DNA of 64,000 nt from XYD12-FULL-36-8 sp964613805. GTDB lineage: Bacteria > Bacteroidota > Ignavibacteria > Ignavibacteriales > Ignavibacteriaceae. Positions 1 to 9,819 of the stretch are shown here, one piece after another (position 1 is the stretch's first letter; every line of letters begins with the position of its first letter). The DNA lies in NCBI GenBank assembly GCA_964613805.1, contig CAZTJF010000003.1, positions 122,238-186,237 on the forward strand, read 5' to 3'. Made by a program: the position numbers and the translations under genes. The notes under the pieces were generated by a model that saw only the letters and a program-made list of their open reading frames with translations, ran no database searches and was not told the origin of the DNA.

Positions 1-159
1 ATAATAAAAAGCAAACCCCAGCCGAGCTTGTGTTTATATTTTACAAAGTATTTTTGTAAAGTTCGTAAATTTCTCATTGTGATTTGTTAAACCAAAAAGT
101 GTTAAGAGAGTTTCAAAATAAAAATAAAACTTTTGAGAATATAAAATAGAAGCTTTTAA

Positions 160-1437
160 TTATTCTATCACGTTAAATCCGGTGTACTTTTGAAGTGGCT
201 TCGGAACAATGATTTTTCCTTCGGGGGTTTGGTAATTTTCTAAAATTGATACCATTAATCTGCTTGTTGCCAAACCCGAACCGTTTAGTGTGTGAACAAA
301 TTCGGGTTTCTTAGTTGCTTCATTTCTATATCTGATGCTTGCTCGTCTTGCTTGAAAATCTCCAAAAGTGCTGCATGATGATGCTTCCAGCCAGCGTTTT
401 TCTGCGGGCGACCAAGTTTCTATATCATAGCATTTGGCAGCGGCGAAGCTCAAATCACCTGAACAAAGCATTAATATCCGGTAAGGAATTTGGAGAACTT
501 TGAGAATATCTTCCGCATCATTCACTAATTTTTCTAATTCATCGAGAGAAGTTTTTGGTTTAACAAACTTGACCATCTCAACTTTATTGAATTGATGAAC
601 GCGTAAAAATCCTTTTGATTCTTTTCCATAGGAACCGGCTTCTCGTCTGAAACAAGCGGAGTATCCAACATATTTTACTGGCAGGTCATTCTCGCTCAGA
701 ATTTCGTTTCTGTGAAGATTGGTTATCGGTACTTCCGCAGTTGGAATGGGATACAGCAAATCCTTTTCGATGAAATACATATCTTCTTCCATTTTAGGTA
801 GCTGTCCCGTACCTTTCATCGAATCGCGATTAACTAAGAATGGAGGGAAAACTTCTGTGTAACCATGATTCTGAAGGTGATAATCAAGCATGAAATTTAT
901 TAATGATCTTTCGAGGGTTGCACCCTTGCCAATGTAAGCAGGAAATCCCGAACCGGAAATTTTTGCTCCCCGTTCAAAATCTAAAATTCGTAATTTCTTT
1001 CCCAGTTCAATGTGATCTAAAGGTTTTTCATTTTGTTCAAAGCTAAATCCTTCTGGCAGCCATTTTCGCACTTCAACATTATCTTCTGCAGTTTTACCAA
1101 TTGGAACAGAACTATGCGGAAGATTGGGAATGTACATGAGAAGATTATTCAGTTCTTCTTCAATATAGGTCAATTTATCATCGTAGTCTTTTATTTTATC
1201 TGATACAGCTTTCATCTCAGCAACAATCTCAGATGCATCTTGTCCGGCTTTTTTTAGTTTGCCGACTTCTTGAGAAACTTGATTTCGTTTTGCTTTTAGC
1301 TCTTCACTTACAACAAGAATTTCTCGCCGCTGCTTATCAAGCTGTAGAACTTCATCAACTCTGCTTTTTTCGTTTTTTGATTCAATACCTTTTTTAACAA
1401 GTTCAGAATTTTCTCGAATGAATTTTATATCTAACAT
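160..1437 (-). CDS. serS: Seryl-tRNA synthetase
   Basis: Cytoplasmic class II aminoacyl-tRNA synthetase that charges tRNA-Ser with serine. The 425-residue protein has the usual family length. Residues 1-105 form the long helical coiled-coil arm that grips the tRNA. The catalytic core follows, with motif 2 (FRREAGSYGKESKGFLRVHQ) and motif 3 (GSGLATSRLMVSILENYQ). The start MLDIKFIREN matches the conserved family N-terminus. The gene lies downstream of leuS on the same strand with a 130-bp gap that holds a dispersed repeat, so the two may be expressed separately. Nothing in it looks damaged. Confidence 0.98.
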   Translation of the reverse strand: MLDIKFIRENSELVKKGIESKNEKSRVDEVLQLDKQRREILVVSEELKAKRNQVSQEVGKLKKAGQDASEIVAEMKAVSDKIKDYDDKLTYIEEELNNLLMYIPNLPHSSVPIGKTAEDNVEVRKWLPEGFSFEQNEKPLDHIELGKKLRILDFERGAKISGSGFPAYIGKGATLERSLINFMLDYHLQNHGYTEVFPPFLVNRDSMKGTGQLPKMEEDMYFIEKDLLYPIPTAEVPITNLHRNEILSENDLPVKYVGYSACFRREAGSYGKESKGFLRVHQFNKVEMVKFVKPKTSLDELEKLVNDAEDILKVLQIPYRILMLCSGDLSFAAAKCYDIETWSPAEKRWLEASSCSTFGDFQARRASIRYRNEATKKPEFVHTLNGSGLATSRLMVSILENYQTPEGKIIVPKPLQKYTGFNVIE

Positions 1438-1464
1438 TTTATGCTTTTAATTAATTTTAAAAAT

Positions 1465-1560
1465 CAATGGCACGCAGATATAACAGATAAACGCAGATTA
1501 AAATCAGCGAAAATCAGCTGAATCTGAGTTCCTGTCAGCCTCTGGCTGAATCAGCGTTCC
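1465..1560. repeat. Dispersed intergenic repeat between serS and leuS
   Basis: This stretch carries internally repeated blocks around CGCAGAT and AATCAGC (ACGCAGATA, ACGCAGATTAAAATCAGC, AAAATCAGC) and a small hairpin, TCAGCC-TCT-GGCTGA, at 1535-1549. From memory it resembles the ACGCAGATTAAA...ATCAGCGAAAATC family scattered between genes of many environmental Bacteroidetes/Ignavibacteria genomes. That match is recollection, not a search. Seen only once in this window. Confidence 0.5.
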
Positions 1561-1567
1561 ATTTTGC

Positions 1568-4039
1568 TTACTTTACTACAATATTATAAATTTTATTTGG
1601 AACGTAAATTTCCTTAACGATTTCTTTGCCATCGAGATGCTTCTTTATCTTATCTTCATTCAGTAAAAGATTTTTAACATCATTTTGGATACTATCCACG
1701 GGTACATCAACTGATCCTCGTAGTTTCCCATTAACCTGAACAGCTATACTTACTATATCCTCAACAAGCGCTTCGGGATCTGCAATGAACCAAAACGGCT
1801 TTTGGAAAATTGATTCTTTTGATCCCAGCAGAGCATAACACTCCTCCGCCAAATGCGGTGCAAGAGGTCCAAGCATAACTGCAAATCTTAAAAGCGAGTA
1901 GCTCTGAATTTCTTTTGAGCATGACTCGAGTTTTTTCATTTCGTTTAGCAGTTCCATCAATGCGGCAATTGCGGTGTTGAAACGGAAGTGATTTATTTCT
2001 TCGTCAAGCTTTTTGATGGTTTGATTCACTTTCTTGTAAATGGCTTTTTCGTTTTCATTCAGCTGATCTAATTCATAAACATCTTTTGGATTTGTATGAA
2101 TTAGCAAACCTTCAAACTTATTGTACAACTCATAAACTCGCTGAACGAAGCGATCGGTTCCTATAATTCCTTTATCGCTCCAATCTCCGCCGAGTTCGTA
2201 AGGACCCATGAACATCAAATACATTCTAAAAACATCCGAGCCGTATTTTTCTATAAACTGATCCGGATTTACAACATTACCTTTTGATTTAGACATCTTA
2301 GCACCTTGATTGGTAATCGTGCCTTGATGAATAAGATGCATAAATGGTTCATCGGAATTTGTATAACCAATATCACGTATAAATTTGTGAATGAATCTTG
2401 CATAAAGCAGATGCATAGTTGCGTGCTCGGCACCACCGACGTACATATCCACGGGGTTCCAATTGTCAGAAAGTTTTTTATCAAAAGGAGCAGTCGCGAT
2501 GTTTGGATTTAAGAAACGGAAATAGTACCATGATGAATCCACAAAGGTATCCATCGTGTCGGGATCCCGTTTTGCATCTGCACCACATTTTGGACATTTC
2601 ACATTCATGAATTTTTCACTACTTATTAATGGGGATTCACCGCCTGGTTTAAAATGAACATCATAAGGAAGTTCGACTGGTAAATCCTTTTCATCAACAG
2701 GAACTTCGCCGCATTTTTCACAATGAATAATCGGAATGGGAGTACCCCAATATCTTTGCCGTGAAATTAACCAATCACGTAAACGATAATTTATTTTTTT
2801 CTTTCCGAACCTTTTTTCTTCTAGGTATGAAATAATTTTCTCGATGCCTTCATCAGAATTTATACCCGTGAAGATTCCGGAGTTAACCATTTTTCCCGGT
2901 TCTGTATAAGCTTCGGTGAGTTCATCAGCTTCATTTGTGCCTTGCTGTAATATTACTTTTCGTATTGGTAGATGAAATTTCTTAGCGAACTCAAAATCTC
3001 TGTCATCATGGCCTGGAACAGCCATTACACATCCTGTTCCGTAAGTTGCGAGGGCATAATCAGCAATCCAAATCGGCACTTTTTCTCCATTGACGGGATT
3101 AATTGCAAAAGCTCCAATCGGCACACCGGTTTTTTCTTTTACAGTCGAAGTTCGTTCTATTTCTGTTAGAGACTTTATTGAATTCCGGTATTCTTGAACT
3201 TGATTCTTGAACTCATTCGTTGTGAGTTTATCGACAAGATTATGTTCCGGCGCTAAAACAACGTAGGTTACACCGAATAAAGTATCCGGTCTTGTTGTAA
3301 ACACTGAAATGTTTTCGTCCGATCCATCAACCTTAAAATGAACTTCAGCACCTACGCTTTTACCAATCCAATTTCTTTGCATGAGCTTTGTTTTTTCAGG
3401 CCAGGTAATTTTATCAAGTCCAGCGAGAAGTTCTTCGGCATATTCAGTGATCTTAAAGAACCATTGAGTAAGATTTTTTTGAATAACTGAAGTGCCGCAT
3501 CTTTCGCATGTTCCATCTGATAAAACCTGTTCATTCGCTAAAACAGTATGATCATTTGGGCACCAATTTACTGGAGCATTTTTTCTGTACGCTAATCCCT
3601 TTTTGTAAAGCTGAAGGAATAGCCATTGGTTCCATTTATAATATTTTGGATCGCAGGTCATCAGTTCAGCATCCCAATCATACATACATCCCATTCGCTT
3701 AAGCTGAACACGAATTGCATCTATGTTAGCCATCGTGCTGTCGTAAGGATGAATACCGGTTTTTATTGCAAAGTTTTCTGCCGGTAAACCGAATGCATCA
3801 TAGCCCATCGGCTCAAAAACATTTTTGCCTTTAAGTTTTTGGTATCGTCCCCAGCTGTCAGAGGGTCCATAATGATACCAGTGCCCGGTATGCAGTTTAG
3901 CCCCGGAGGGATATATAAACATGTTCAAGTGATACAGCTTATTGTCGGTTGAAGAAAGATCAGTTTTGTAAACCTTATTATCTTCCCAATACTTTTGCCA
4001 TTTGGCTTCAATTTCAGAAAAAGGGTATCGAGTCGTCAT
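1568..4039 (-). CDS. leuS: Leucyl-tRNA synthetase
   Basis: Class I aminoacyl-tRNA synthetase that charges tRNA-Leu and edits mischarged products. The 823-residue bacterial-type protein has the HIGH-like ATP site (PSGAKLHTGHW, near residue 45), a zinc-type CERCG motif near 180, the CP1 editing domain with the threonine-rich TTRPDTLFG signature near 250, a second pair of CxxC motifs near 440-485, and the KMSKS loop (AKMSKSKGNVVNPDQ) near 580. The anticodon-binding and C-terminal domains follow. The start MTTRYPFSEIE fits the family. It is transcribed divergently from lysA across a 207-bp gap that should hold both promoters. Confidence 0.98.
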   Translation of the reverse strand: MTTRYPFSEIEAKWQKYWEDNKVYKTDLSSTDNKLYHLNMFIYPSGAKLHTGHWYHYGPSDSWGRYQKLKGKNVFEPMGYDAFGLPAENFAIKTGIHPYDSTMANIDAIRVQLKRMGCMYDWDAELMTCDPKYYKWNQWLFLQLYKKGLAYRKNAPVNWCPNDHTVLANEQVLSDGTCERCGTSVIQKNLTQWFFKITEYAEELLAGLDKITWPEKTKLMQRNWIGKSVGAEVHFKVDGSDENISVFTTRPDTLFGVTYVVLAPEHNLVDKLTTNEFKNQVQEYRNSIKSLTEIERTSTVKEKTGVPIGAFAINPVNGEKVPIWIADYALATYGTGCVMAVPGHDDRDFEFAKKFHLPIRKVILQQGTNEADELTEAYTEPGKMVNSGIFTGINSDEGIEKIISYLEEKRFGKKKINYRLRDWLISRQRYWGTPIPIIHCEKCGEVPVDEKDLPVELPYDVHFKPGGESPLISSEKFMNVKCPKCGADAKRDPDTMDTFVDSSWYYFRFLNPNIATAPFDKKLSDNWNPVDMYVGGAEHATMHLLYARFIHKFIRDIGYTNSDEPFMHLIHQGTITNQGAKMSKSKGNVVNPDQFIEKYGSDVFRMYLMFMGPYELGGDWSDKGIIGTDRFVQRVYELYNKFEGLLIHTNPKDVYELDQLNENEKAIYKKVNQTIKKLDEEINHFRFNTAIAALMELLNEMKKLESCSKEIQSYSLLRFAVMLGPLAPHLAEECYALLGSKESIFQKPFWFIADPEALVEDIVSIAVQVNGKLRGSVDVPVDSIQNDVKNLLLNEDKIKKHLDGKEIVKEIYVPNKIYNIVVK

Positions 4040-4246
4040 TATTTCTTAAAAAATTTTGACAAATTTACCCAAAATGCGAGGTATTTCAAACGGAATGGAA
4101 TGAATGAATGTTTGTTCGAAGGACTCCTTACGGAGAATTAATATTATTTTGATTGTAAAGCTGAATCTTTACAAATACGTAGTTTAGAATGAAATCCAAA
4201 TTTTCTTTATCTTCGAGAAACAAAATTCAGAAAAAAATACACCTGT

Positions 4247-5518
4247 ATGCAACACTTCAATTCTTCTTATTTCACTTATAAAAACAGCGAACTTTTTTGT
4301 GAGAATACTCCAATTAAAATAATAATCGAAGAAGTTGGAACACCAGCTTACATTTACAGCAAAAAGTTTTTTGTTGACCGATATAAAGAATTTTTAGATG
4401 CATTCAAAGATATTCCTCATACAATTTTCTTTGCCGCTAAAAGTAACTTCAATATAAATGTTATTAAAACTTTTATTGACCTTGGCAGTGGTGTTGATGT
4501 TAACTCTGAAGGTGAGCTTAAGCGTGCCTTGCTTGCCGGTGCTGATCCAAGAAAAATAATATTAACTGGAGTAGGCAAAACTTTAAACGAAATTCGCTTA
4601 GGACTGCAAAAAGATTTGCTAATGATAAAAGTAGAATCGGAAGATGAATTGGAGTTGATAAATACAATTGCTGGTGAAATGAATAAAACTGCAAGAGTAG
4701 CAATTCGAGTAAATCCCGATGTTGATGCAAAAACTCATCCATATATTTCAACAGGGTTATCAGAAAATAAATTCGGCATTGATTCAAAATTGGCGCTAAG
4801 CTTATTTAAAGATAAAAACCGATTCAAAAATATTACGTTCACCGGAATCGATATGCACATCGGTTCGCAGATTACGAGTATCCAGCCATTTGCTGAAGCA
4901 GTTGAGAAACTTGCGCAAATTTATTTTGATCTAAAGGAAAATGGTGTGAAGCTCGAGCATTTTGATGTTGGCGGAGGAGTTGGTGTTAAGTATGGAAATG
5001 AAGAAACGTTTTCTGTCAAAGACTATGCAGAAGCAATCCTGCCTATTTTGAAGAAATTAGACTGTCATGTTTTTTTTGAACCGGGAAGATTTCTTACAGC
5101 TAACGGCGGAATCTTGGCTGCTCAAATTTTTTTCACAAAAAAAAATGGAGAAAAGAATTTTTTAATAACCGATACAGCAATGAACGATTTACTTCGTCCA
5201 AGCATTTATGGAGCTCATCATCATATTCAGCCAATTAAAATTTATTCAGATAGAACAGAAATAACTGCAGATATTGTTGGGCCGGTTTGTGAGTCAGGCG
5301 ATTTTCTAGGACGTAAGAGAAAAATCCAAGAATCAAAAAGAGGGGAATACCTTGCGGTAATGTCTGCAGGTGCTTACGGAATGGTAATGGCTTCAAATTA
5401 TAATGCGAGGCGCAGACCACCCGAAGTGTTAGTTGATGATGATAAATTTTATACGATAAGAGGCAGAGAAACTTACGATCATCTTCTTTATGATGAGAAT
5501 ATAGTAAAAGTTTCATAG
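4247..5518 (+). CDS. lysA: Diaminopimelate decarboxylase
   Basis: PLP-dependent enzyme of the alanine racemase fold III family that decarboxylates meso-diaminopimelate to L-lysine, the last step of lysine synthesis. The 423-residue protein shows the PLP lysine in FAAKSNFN (K65), the HIGSQI segment, the phosphate-binding EPGR motif, and the substrate cysteine in GPVCESGD near residue 345, followed by GAYGM. The N-terminus, including GTPAYIYS, is full length. It stands alone: the gene before it is divergent, and a palindromic repeat separates it from the next gene. Confidence 0.97.
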   Translation: MQHFNSSYFTYKNSELFCENTPIKIIIEEVGTPAYIYSKKFFVDRYKEFLDAFKDIPHTIFFAAKSNFNINVIKTFIDLGSGVDVNSEGELKRALLAGADPRKIILTGVGKTLNEIRLGLQKDLLMIKVESEDELELINTIAGEMNKTARVAIRVNPDVDAKTHPYISTGLSENKFGIDSKLALSLFKDKNRFKNITFTGIDMHIGSQITSIQPFAEAVEKLAQIYFDLKENGVKLEHFDVGGGVGVKYGNEETFSVKDYAEAILPILKKLDCHVFFEPGRFLTANGGILAAQIFFTKKNGEKNFLITDTAMNDLLRPSIYGAHHHIQPIKIYSDRTEITADIVGPVCESGDFLGRKRKIQESKRGEYLAVMSAGAYGMVMASNYNARRRPPEVLVDDDKFYTIRGRETYDHLLYDENIVKVS

Positions 5519-5532
5519 CTTAGGTTGTGAAA

Positions 5533-5600
5533 GTCATGCTGAATTTATTTCAGCATCTAAAGTTTTGAACCAATAGATCCCGAAACAAGTTCGGGATGAC
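5533..5600. repeat. Composite palindromic intergenic repeat
   Basis: Two hairpins stand side by side. ATGCTGAA/TTCAGCAT (5536-5543 and 5549-5556) and ATCCCGAA/TTCGGGAT (5577-5584 and 5590-5597) each have 8-bp perfect arms and a 5-base loop. The outer ends GTCAT (5533-5537) and ATGAC (5596-5600) can pair too, giving a cruciform. It lies 15 bp after the lysA stop codon and could stop transcription, although no T-run follows. From memory, similar GATCCCGAA...TTCGGGATGAC repeats are common in related genomes. Confidence 0.6.
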
Positions 5601-5668
5601 ACTGCCCGTATAGTACTAATTCAAAATGAATTGTGAAAAAATAATACTACTAAAAATTATTCTTGTGA

Positions 5669-6706
5669 ATGAAGAGAAGAAATTTTATAAAATCAATTTC
5701 AACCGCAGCAGCATTAACTGCAATACCCAAAATTTATTCTGCGGTTCCAACACAAACTAAAATTAAACCACCTCGCTTGAAATCTGGAGACACACTTGGT
5801 CTGGTTGCCCCCGGAAGTTATATCTCTGAAGATGAATTGAAAGATTCGGTAGCAAATTTGGAGAAGCTTGGTTTTAAAGTAATTTATAATGAAAGAATTC
5901 TCTCCAAGTCAGGTTATCTTGCAGGAGATGATAAATCGAGAGCCGCTGAATTAAATTCCATGTTTGCAAATACTAAAGTTGATGGAATCTTCTGTGCCCG
6001 CGGCGGTTACGGTTGTCAACGTATTCTTCCAATGCTTGATTATGAGCTAATCAAAAAAAATCCAAAAGTTCTAATTGGTTATAGTGACATTACCGCATTG
6101 CTTAATGGAATTTATGCCGAGACAGGATTAGTTACTTTTCATGGACCCGTTGGCATTTCTACTTTTAATGAATTCAGTGTGACATATTTTAATGAAGTAC
6201 TTGTTCATCCGGAAAAAGATTTAGTTTTAATAAGCGCACCGAGTGAAAACCAAAAAGAAATCCACAGTATTACAATGATCGTTAGCGGAAAAGCTGTAGG
6301 TGAGTTGGTGGGAGGAAATTTATCAGTTATCAATTCGCTCATTGGAACAAAGTATGATTTCAATGGTGAAGGTAAAATTATTTTTCTGGAAGAGATAGGA
6401 GAAGAACCTTACAGAATTGATAGAATGTTGACTCAGCTAATTCAGTCTGGTAAATTTGATAAAGCTGCTGGCGTTGCGATGGGAGTATTTAAGGATTGTG
6501 AACCAAAGGAAAAAGATCCATCTTTCAGCACGTCATTTTCGCTTATGGAAGTTTTATTTGACAGACTTTCTAACTTAAACATACCTGTAATTTATGGACT
6601 TTCATTTGGACACATTAAAAATAAATTTACATTGCCAGTTGGAATTAAAGCCGAGCTTGATACAATAAATCAAACACTAACACTTTTAGAAACAGCAGTT
6701 TTATAA
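5669..6706 (+). CDS. LD-carboxypeptidase (peptidase S66, LdcA family)
   Basis: Serine peptidase that removes the terminal D-alanine from murein tetrapeptides in peptidoglycan recycling. The 345-residue protein has the S66 nucleophile in IGYSDITAL (S139), a likely catalytic glutamate in EEIGEEPYRIDRM and a histidine in GLSFGHIKN near the C-terminus. Unlike cytosolic E. coli LdcA it starts MKRRNFIKSISTAAALTAIP, a twin-arginine-like signal peptide, so it probably acts outside the inner membrane. The export route is inferred. The next gene follows after 8 bp, suggesting co-transcription with the lipoprotein and priA. Confidence 0.9.
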   Translation: MKRRNFIKSISTAAALTAIPKIYSAVPTQTKIKPPRLKSGDTLGLVAPGSYISEDELKDSVANLEKLGFKVIYNERILSKSGYLAGDDKSRAAELNSMFANTKVDGIFCARGGYGCQRILPMLDYELIKKNPKVLIGYSDITALLNGIYAETGLVTFHGPVGISTFNEFSVTYFNEVLVHPEKDLVLISAPSENQKEIHSITMIVSGKAVGELVGGNLSVINSLIGTKYDFNGEGKIIFLEEIGEEPYRIDRMLTQLIQSGKFDKAAGVAMGVFKDCEPKEKDPSFSTSFSLMEVLFDRLSNLNIPVIYGLSFGHIKNKFTLPVGIKAELDTINQTLTLLETAVL

Positions 6707-6714
6707 GGATTAAA

Positions 6715-7305
6715 ATGAAAAAATCATTCAATCATTCAGTCACTCAGTCATTCAATAATCATTTATGGTTTTTAAAAAAATCATCCTTTATCTTGATCTT
6801 CATCTTATTCTTATCTCCTGGCTGCCTCGTCTTCGAAAAAATATATTACGAAATTAGTATTAACGAGGACAAAAGCGGATCAGCCAAAATTTATATTTCG
6901 GACATCACTTCTGACGCAACTGATACTGAGGCATTCAAGCAAGATACATCTGCGTTATTTACATTCATGCTAAAAAGTGATGAGTTTATCGAAGATATGA
7001 AAAGCGAAGGTCGGTTTATCACAAAAAGAAAATTACTTGTCAATGGCGGCAATCTTGACGCAGAAGTTGAATATGATTTTAACAACATTGCCGGGGCTGA
7101 AAACATTGTTTACGAGGACGGATTTTACTACTTGACCATGGATCTTGCAGATAGTGTTATCTCAACAAATGGAGAAGTTATAAAATCAAAGACGTATAAA
7201 CGAATTTTGTGGGATGATAAACAGAAATTATTAAAGTTTGCAATATATTCTGGCGAAACGGATGCATACAGAAAATTAGCCCCGTATTATAAAAAACAAG
7301 AATAA
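6715..7305 (+). CDS. Putative lipoprotein of unknown function
   Basis: A 196-residue protein with a hydrophobic stretch (FILIFILFLSPGC) ending in a lipobox-like cysteine at about residue 38, so probably a membrane-anchored lipoprotein. The mature part is acidic and beta-rich, beginning FEKIYYEISINEDKSGSAKI; I do not recognise the family. The region before the hydrophobic core is unusually long because the first codons run through a tandem octamer repeat (6725-6756). No better in-frame start is visible, and the ATG has an AAGGAT-type ribosome site upstream. Its stop overlaps the priA start (TAATG), so the two are translationally coupled. Confidence 0.75.
   Translation: MKKSFNHSVTQSFNNHLWFLKKSSFILIFILFLSPGCLVFEKIYYEISINEDKSGSAKIYISDITSDATDTEAFKQDTSALFTFMLKSDEFIEDMKSEGRFITKRKLLVNGGNLDAEVEYDFNNIAGAENIVYEDGFYYLTMDLADSVISTNGEVIKSKTYKRILWDDKQKLLKFAIYSGETDAYRKLAPYYKKQE
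6725..6756 (+). repeat. Four tandem octamers inside the lipoprotein 5' end
   Basis: Four successive 8-base units, CATTCAAT, CATTCAGT, CACTCAGT and CATTCAAT, lie directly after the fourth codon of the lipoprotein gene. Because 8 is not a multiple of 3, each unit is read in a different frame, giving the low-complexity segment SFNHSVTQSFNN before the signal sequence. It looks like an intergenic-type repeat absorbed into coding sequence. Confidence 0.7.
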
Positions 7306-9770
7306 TGTTTGCACAAGTTGTATTTCCATTACCTTTCCGGAATGCATTTACCTACTTAGTTCCCGATGAGCACTCATCAATGCTGCAAATCGGAGTTCGG
7401 GTTGTAGCACCTTTTGGTAAGCGAACTCTAACCGGCTTCGTAATTAGCTACACTGACAATAGCGAAATTACAGAAAAAATAAAACCGCTCTTAGATATTC
7501 TCGATCAAGTTCCTCTTTTCAATAAAAACGATCTTAAGTTTTATGAATGGTTAGCCGATTATTATTTATGCTCGTTGGGAGAAGCATTTAAGCTTGCTGT
7601 TCCTTACGGTTTGGAGATTGAAAGCAAACGTAAGATAATTGCTGATACCAATGTATGTTCAGATCTTTATTCAAAAGAGAAAAACAAATCTTCAATCAAA
7701 GGAAAAATATTAAAAGTACTTGCCGAAAAAGATGAAATCACGATAAGCTTACTGCAAAAACTAATTAAGAAAAAAAACATTTATTCGGCTTTGCAAAGTT
7801 TGGAAAGAGCCGGTGCTGTGAATGTTTTAACATTACTTTCCGAAGCAAAAGTCAAAATCAAAACAGCAAATTTTGTGAAGCTGGTAAAACCTCTTTCTGA
7901 CATTTACGAATACATACCGGTAATTGAAAATCGTTCACATAAACAAGTTGCAATTCTGCTTGAGTTAGTCTCAAAGAAAGAAAAAACCGAATTACTTACT
8001 ACACTATTAAAGAAAACAAAGACTGCAAAATCATCCGTAGATTCGCTGGTAAAAAAGGGACTTGTAGAAATCTTTGAAAAGGAAATTGAAAGAAAACATG
8101 TCGAGGAGTATAAAGAACGATTTCAAGATTTTGAATTAACTGAAAAACAGAAATCGGTTATTCAGGAAGTCTCAACCTCGATTGATAATGGAGAATTTCA
8201 TACATTTCTCCTTCATGGAGTTACGGGCAGCGGTAAGACTCAAGTATATATCGAACTCGTAAAACTTGTTTTAGCTTCCAATAAAACAGCATTAATTCTC
8301 GTTCCGGAAATTTCTCTTACTCCTCAAATCACTTCGCGTCTTTACAATAATTTTGGTGATACTATAACCGTTCTTCACAGTCGTATGTCAATTGGCGAAA
8401 GATATGATTCCTGGCGGCGAATTCTAAATAATAAATCTAAGGTAGTCGTTGGAGCAAGATCAGCTTTGTTTGCTCCGTTAAGTAAATTAGGTTTGATAGT
8501 TGTTGATGAAGAGCATGATGCAAGCTACAAGCAAGCTGATATGATTCCGAAATACAATGCTAGAGATGCAGCAATTTTATTGGGAAAGATTAAGAATTGT
8601 CCTGTGATGCTCGGTTCTGCGACACCTTCAATTGAGAGTATGTACAATGCGATTAGCGGAAAGTACAAATTATTAACTCTGCCGGAAAGAGTTGATAATG
8701 CTAAACTGCCAAAGATAAGTCTGGTTAATGTTATAGTCGAGCGTAAGAAAAAAAGAATGGAAAATGTTTTTACAAAAACTCTTCTTGATAAAATTGAAGA
8801 TCGACTGAACAAAAAAGAGGGAGTTATCATTCTTCAAAACAGAAGGGGATTTTCCACTCAGCTATTTTGTGATGACTGCGGTGAAATAGAAATATGCACG
8901 AATTGTTCTGTCGCTATGGTTTATCACATTAATAAGAATTTATTGCAATGCCATTACTGTGGATTCATAAAAGAAGTCCCGAAAGTCTGTTCAAATTGCG
9001 GTTCGCATTCAATTAAATATTTTGGAACCGGAACCGAAAGAGTTGAAGATGAAATTTTATTTTACTTTCCCAACGCCAAAGTAAGAAGGGTTGATTCTGA
9101 TACAGTTTCGCGCAAATCTTCTTTAAGCAAAATGCTGATGGAATTTAGCAGGGGTGAAATTGATATTCTTGTCGGAACACAAATGGTTTCAAAGGGATTG
9201 GATTTTTCACGAGTTACTTTGGTTGGTGTAATTTCTGCTGAAACGAGTTTGTGGATTCCCGATTTTCGTGCGGATGAAAGAACATTTCAAATGCTTACAC
9301 AAGTTGCTGGCAGGTCGGGTAGAAGCCAAATTGAAGGTGAAGTGATAATTCAGACACAGAATGAAAAGCGGTTTGCACTTCAGAAAGTTTTGTTGAATGA
9401 TTATGATGGTTTTTATCAAAAGGAAATTGTTGATCGAGAAAAAATGGGTTATCCTCCATTTACAAGAATTTGCTTGATTGAAACAAAAGATGAAGATGAC
9501 AACAAAGCTAAAGGTGCAATCGTAGATTATTATAAAGAGCTTCTTATCTATAAAAAATATTTGAGAATAACCCCACCTTCGCCGGCAATGATATCAAAGC
9601 TAAAAGGGAGCTATCGCTATCATTTATTAATTAAGAGCAGTAAAGATTCTGATCCCGGCGGAAAAGTTTTGCAAAAAGCTTTATTCTCCGCATTTGCAGA
9701 GTTCAATCGCAAATCACGTTACAAAAACATTCGTTTGTTTTATGATGTTGATCCTCAGAGTGTGGTTTGA
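7305..9770 (+). CDS. priA: Primosomal protein N' (replication restart helicase PriA)
   Basis: Superfamily 2 DNA helicase that reloads the replisome at stalled or broken forks. The 821-residue protein has the N-terminal 3'-DNA-binding domain (AQVVFPLPFRNAFTYLVP), Walker A GVTGSGKT at about 305-312, the DEEH box (VVDEEHDASYKQ) near 400, the zinc-binding cysteine pairs (CDDCG, CTNCS, CHYCG, CSNCG) at about 520-570, and the helicase motifs GTQMVSKGLDF and QVAGRSGR. Its start overlaps the upstream lipoprotein stop by one base. A hairpin follows the stop. Confidence 0.97.
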   Translation: MFAQVVFPLPFRNAFTYLVPDEHSSMLQIGVRVVAPFGKRTLTGFVISYTDNSEITEKIKPLLDILDQVPLFNKNDLKFYEWLADYYLCSLGEAFKLAVPYGLEIESKRKIIADTNVCSDLYSKEKNKSSIKGKILKVLAEKDEITISLLQKLIKKKNIYSALQSLERAGAVNVLTLLSEAKVKIKTANFVKLVKPLSDIYEYIPVIENRSHKQVAILLELVSKKEKTELLTTLLKKTKTAKSSVDSLVKKGLVEIFEKEIERKHVEEYKERFQDFELTEKQKSVIQEVSTSIDNGEFHTFLLHGVTGSGKTQVYIELVKLVLASNKTALILVPEISLTPQITSRLYNNFGDTITVLHSRMSIGERYDSWRRILNNKSKVVVGARSALFAPLSKLGLIVVDEEHDASYKQADMIPKYNARDAAILLGKIKNCPVMLGSATPSIESMYNAISGKYKLLTLPERVDNAKLPKISLVNVIVERKKKRMENVFTKTLLDKIEDRLNKKEGVIILQNRRGFSTQLFCDDCGEIEICTNCSVAMVYHINKNLLQCHYCGFIKEVPKVCSNCGSHSIKYFGTGTERVEDEILFYFPNAKVRRVDSDTVSRKSSLSKMLMEFSRGEIDILVGTQMVSKGLDFSRVTLVGVISAETSLWIPDFRADERTFQMLTQVAGRSGRSQIEGEVIIQTQNEKRFALQKVLLNDYDGFYQKEIVDREKMGYPPFTRICLIETKDEDDNKAKGAIVDYYKELLIYKKYLRITPPSPAMISKLKGSYRYHLLIKSSKDSDPGGKVLQKALFSAFAEFNRKSRYKNIRLFYDVDPQSVV

Positions 9771-9780
9771 TCAAAAATAG

Positions 9781-9809
9781 GTGAGGTCCATCTTTGAGAT
9801 GAACCTCAC
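9781..9809. terminator. Hairpin terminator between convergent genes
   Basis: GTGAGGT-C-CATCT / AGATG-A-ACCTCAC forms a 12-pair stem with one mismatch and a TTG loop, followed by a short T-rich run at 9816-9821. It sits between the priA stop (9770) and the end of the convergent YIP1 gene (9820), where a two-way terminator is expected. Confidence 0.7.
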
Positions 9810-9819
9810 TGATGTATTT

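Noticed and set aside
1..159. AT-rich left edge with a possible TTTACAAA/TTTGTAAA hairpin at about 40-60
   Set aside because: Short AT-only stems are expected by chance here. No gene or terminator can be supported.
1465..1560. Possible CRISPR array from the repeated CGCAGAT/AATCAGC blocks
   Set aside because: The blocks are short, irregular and unequally spaced, with no cas genes. No CRISPR array is present anywhere in the window.
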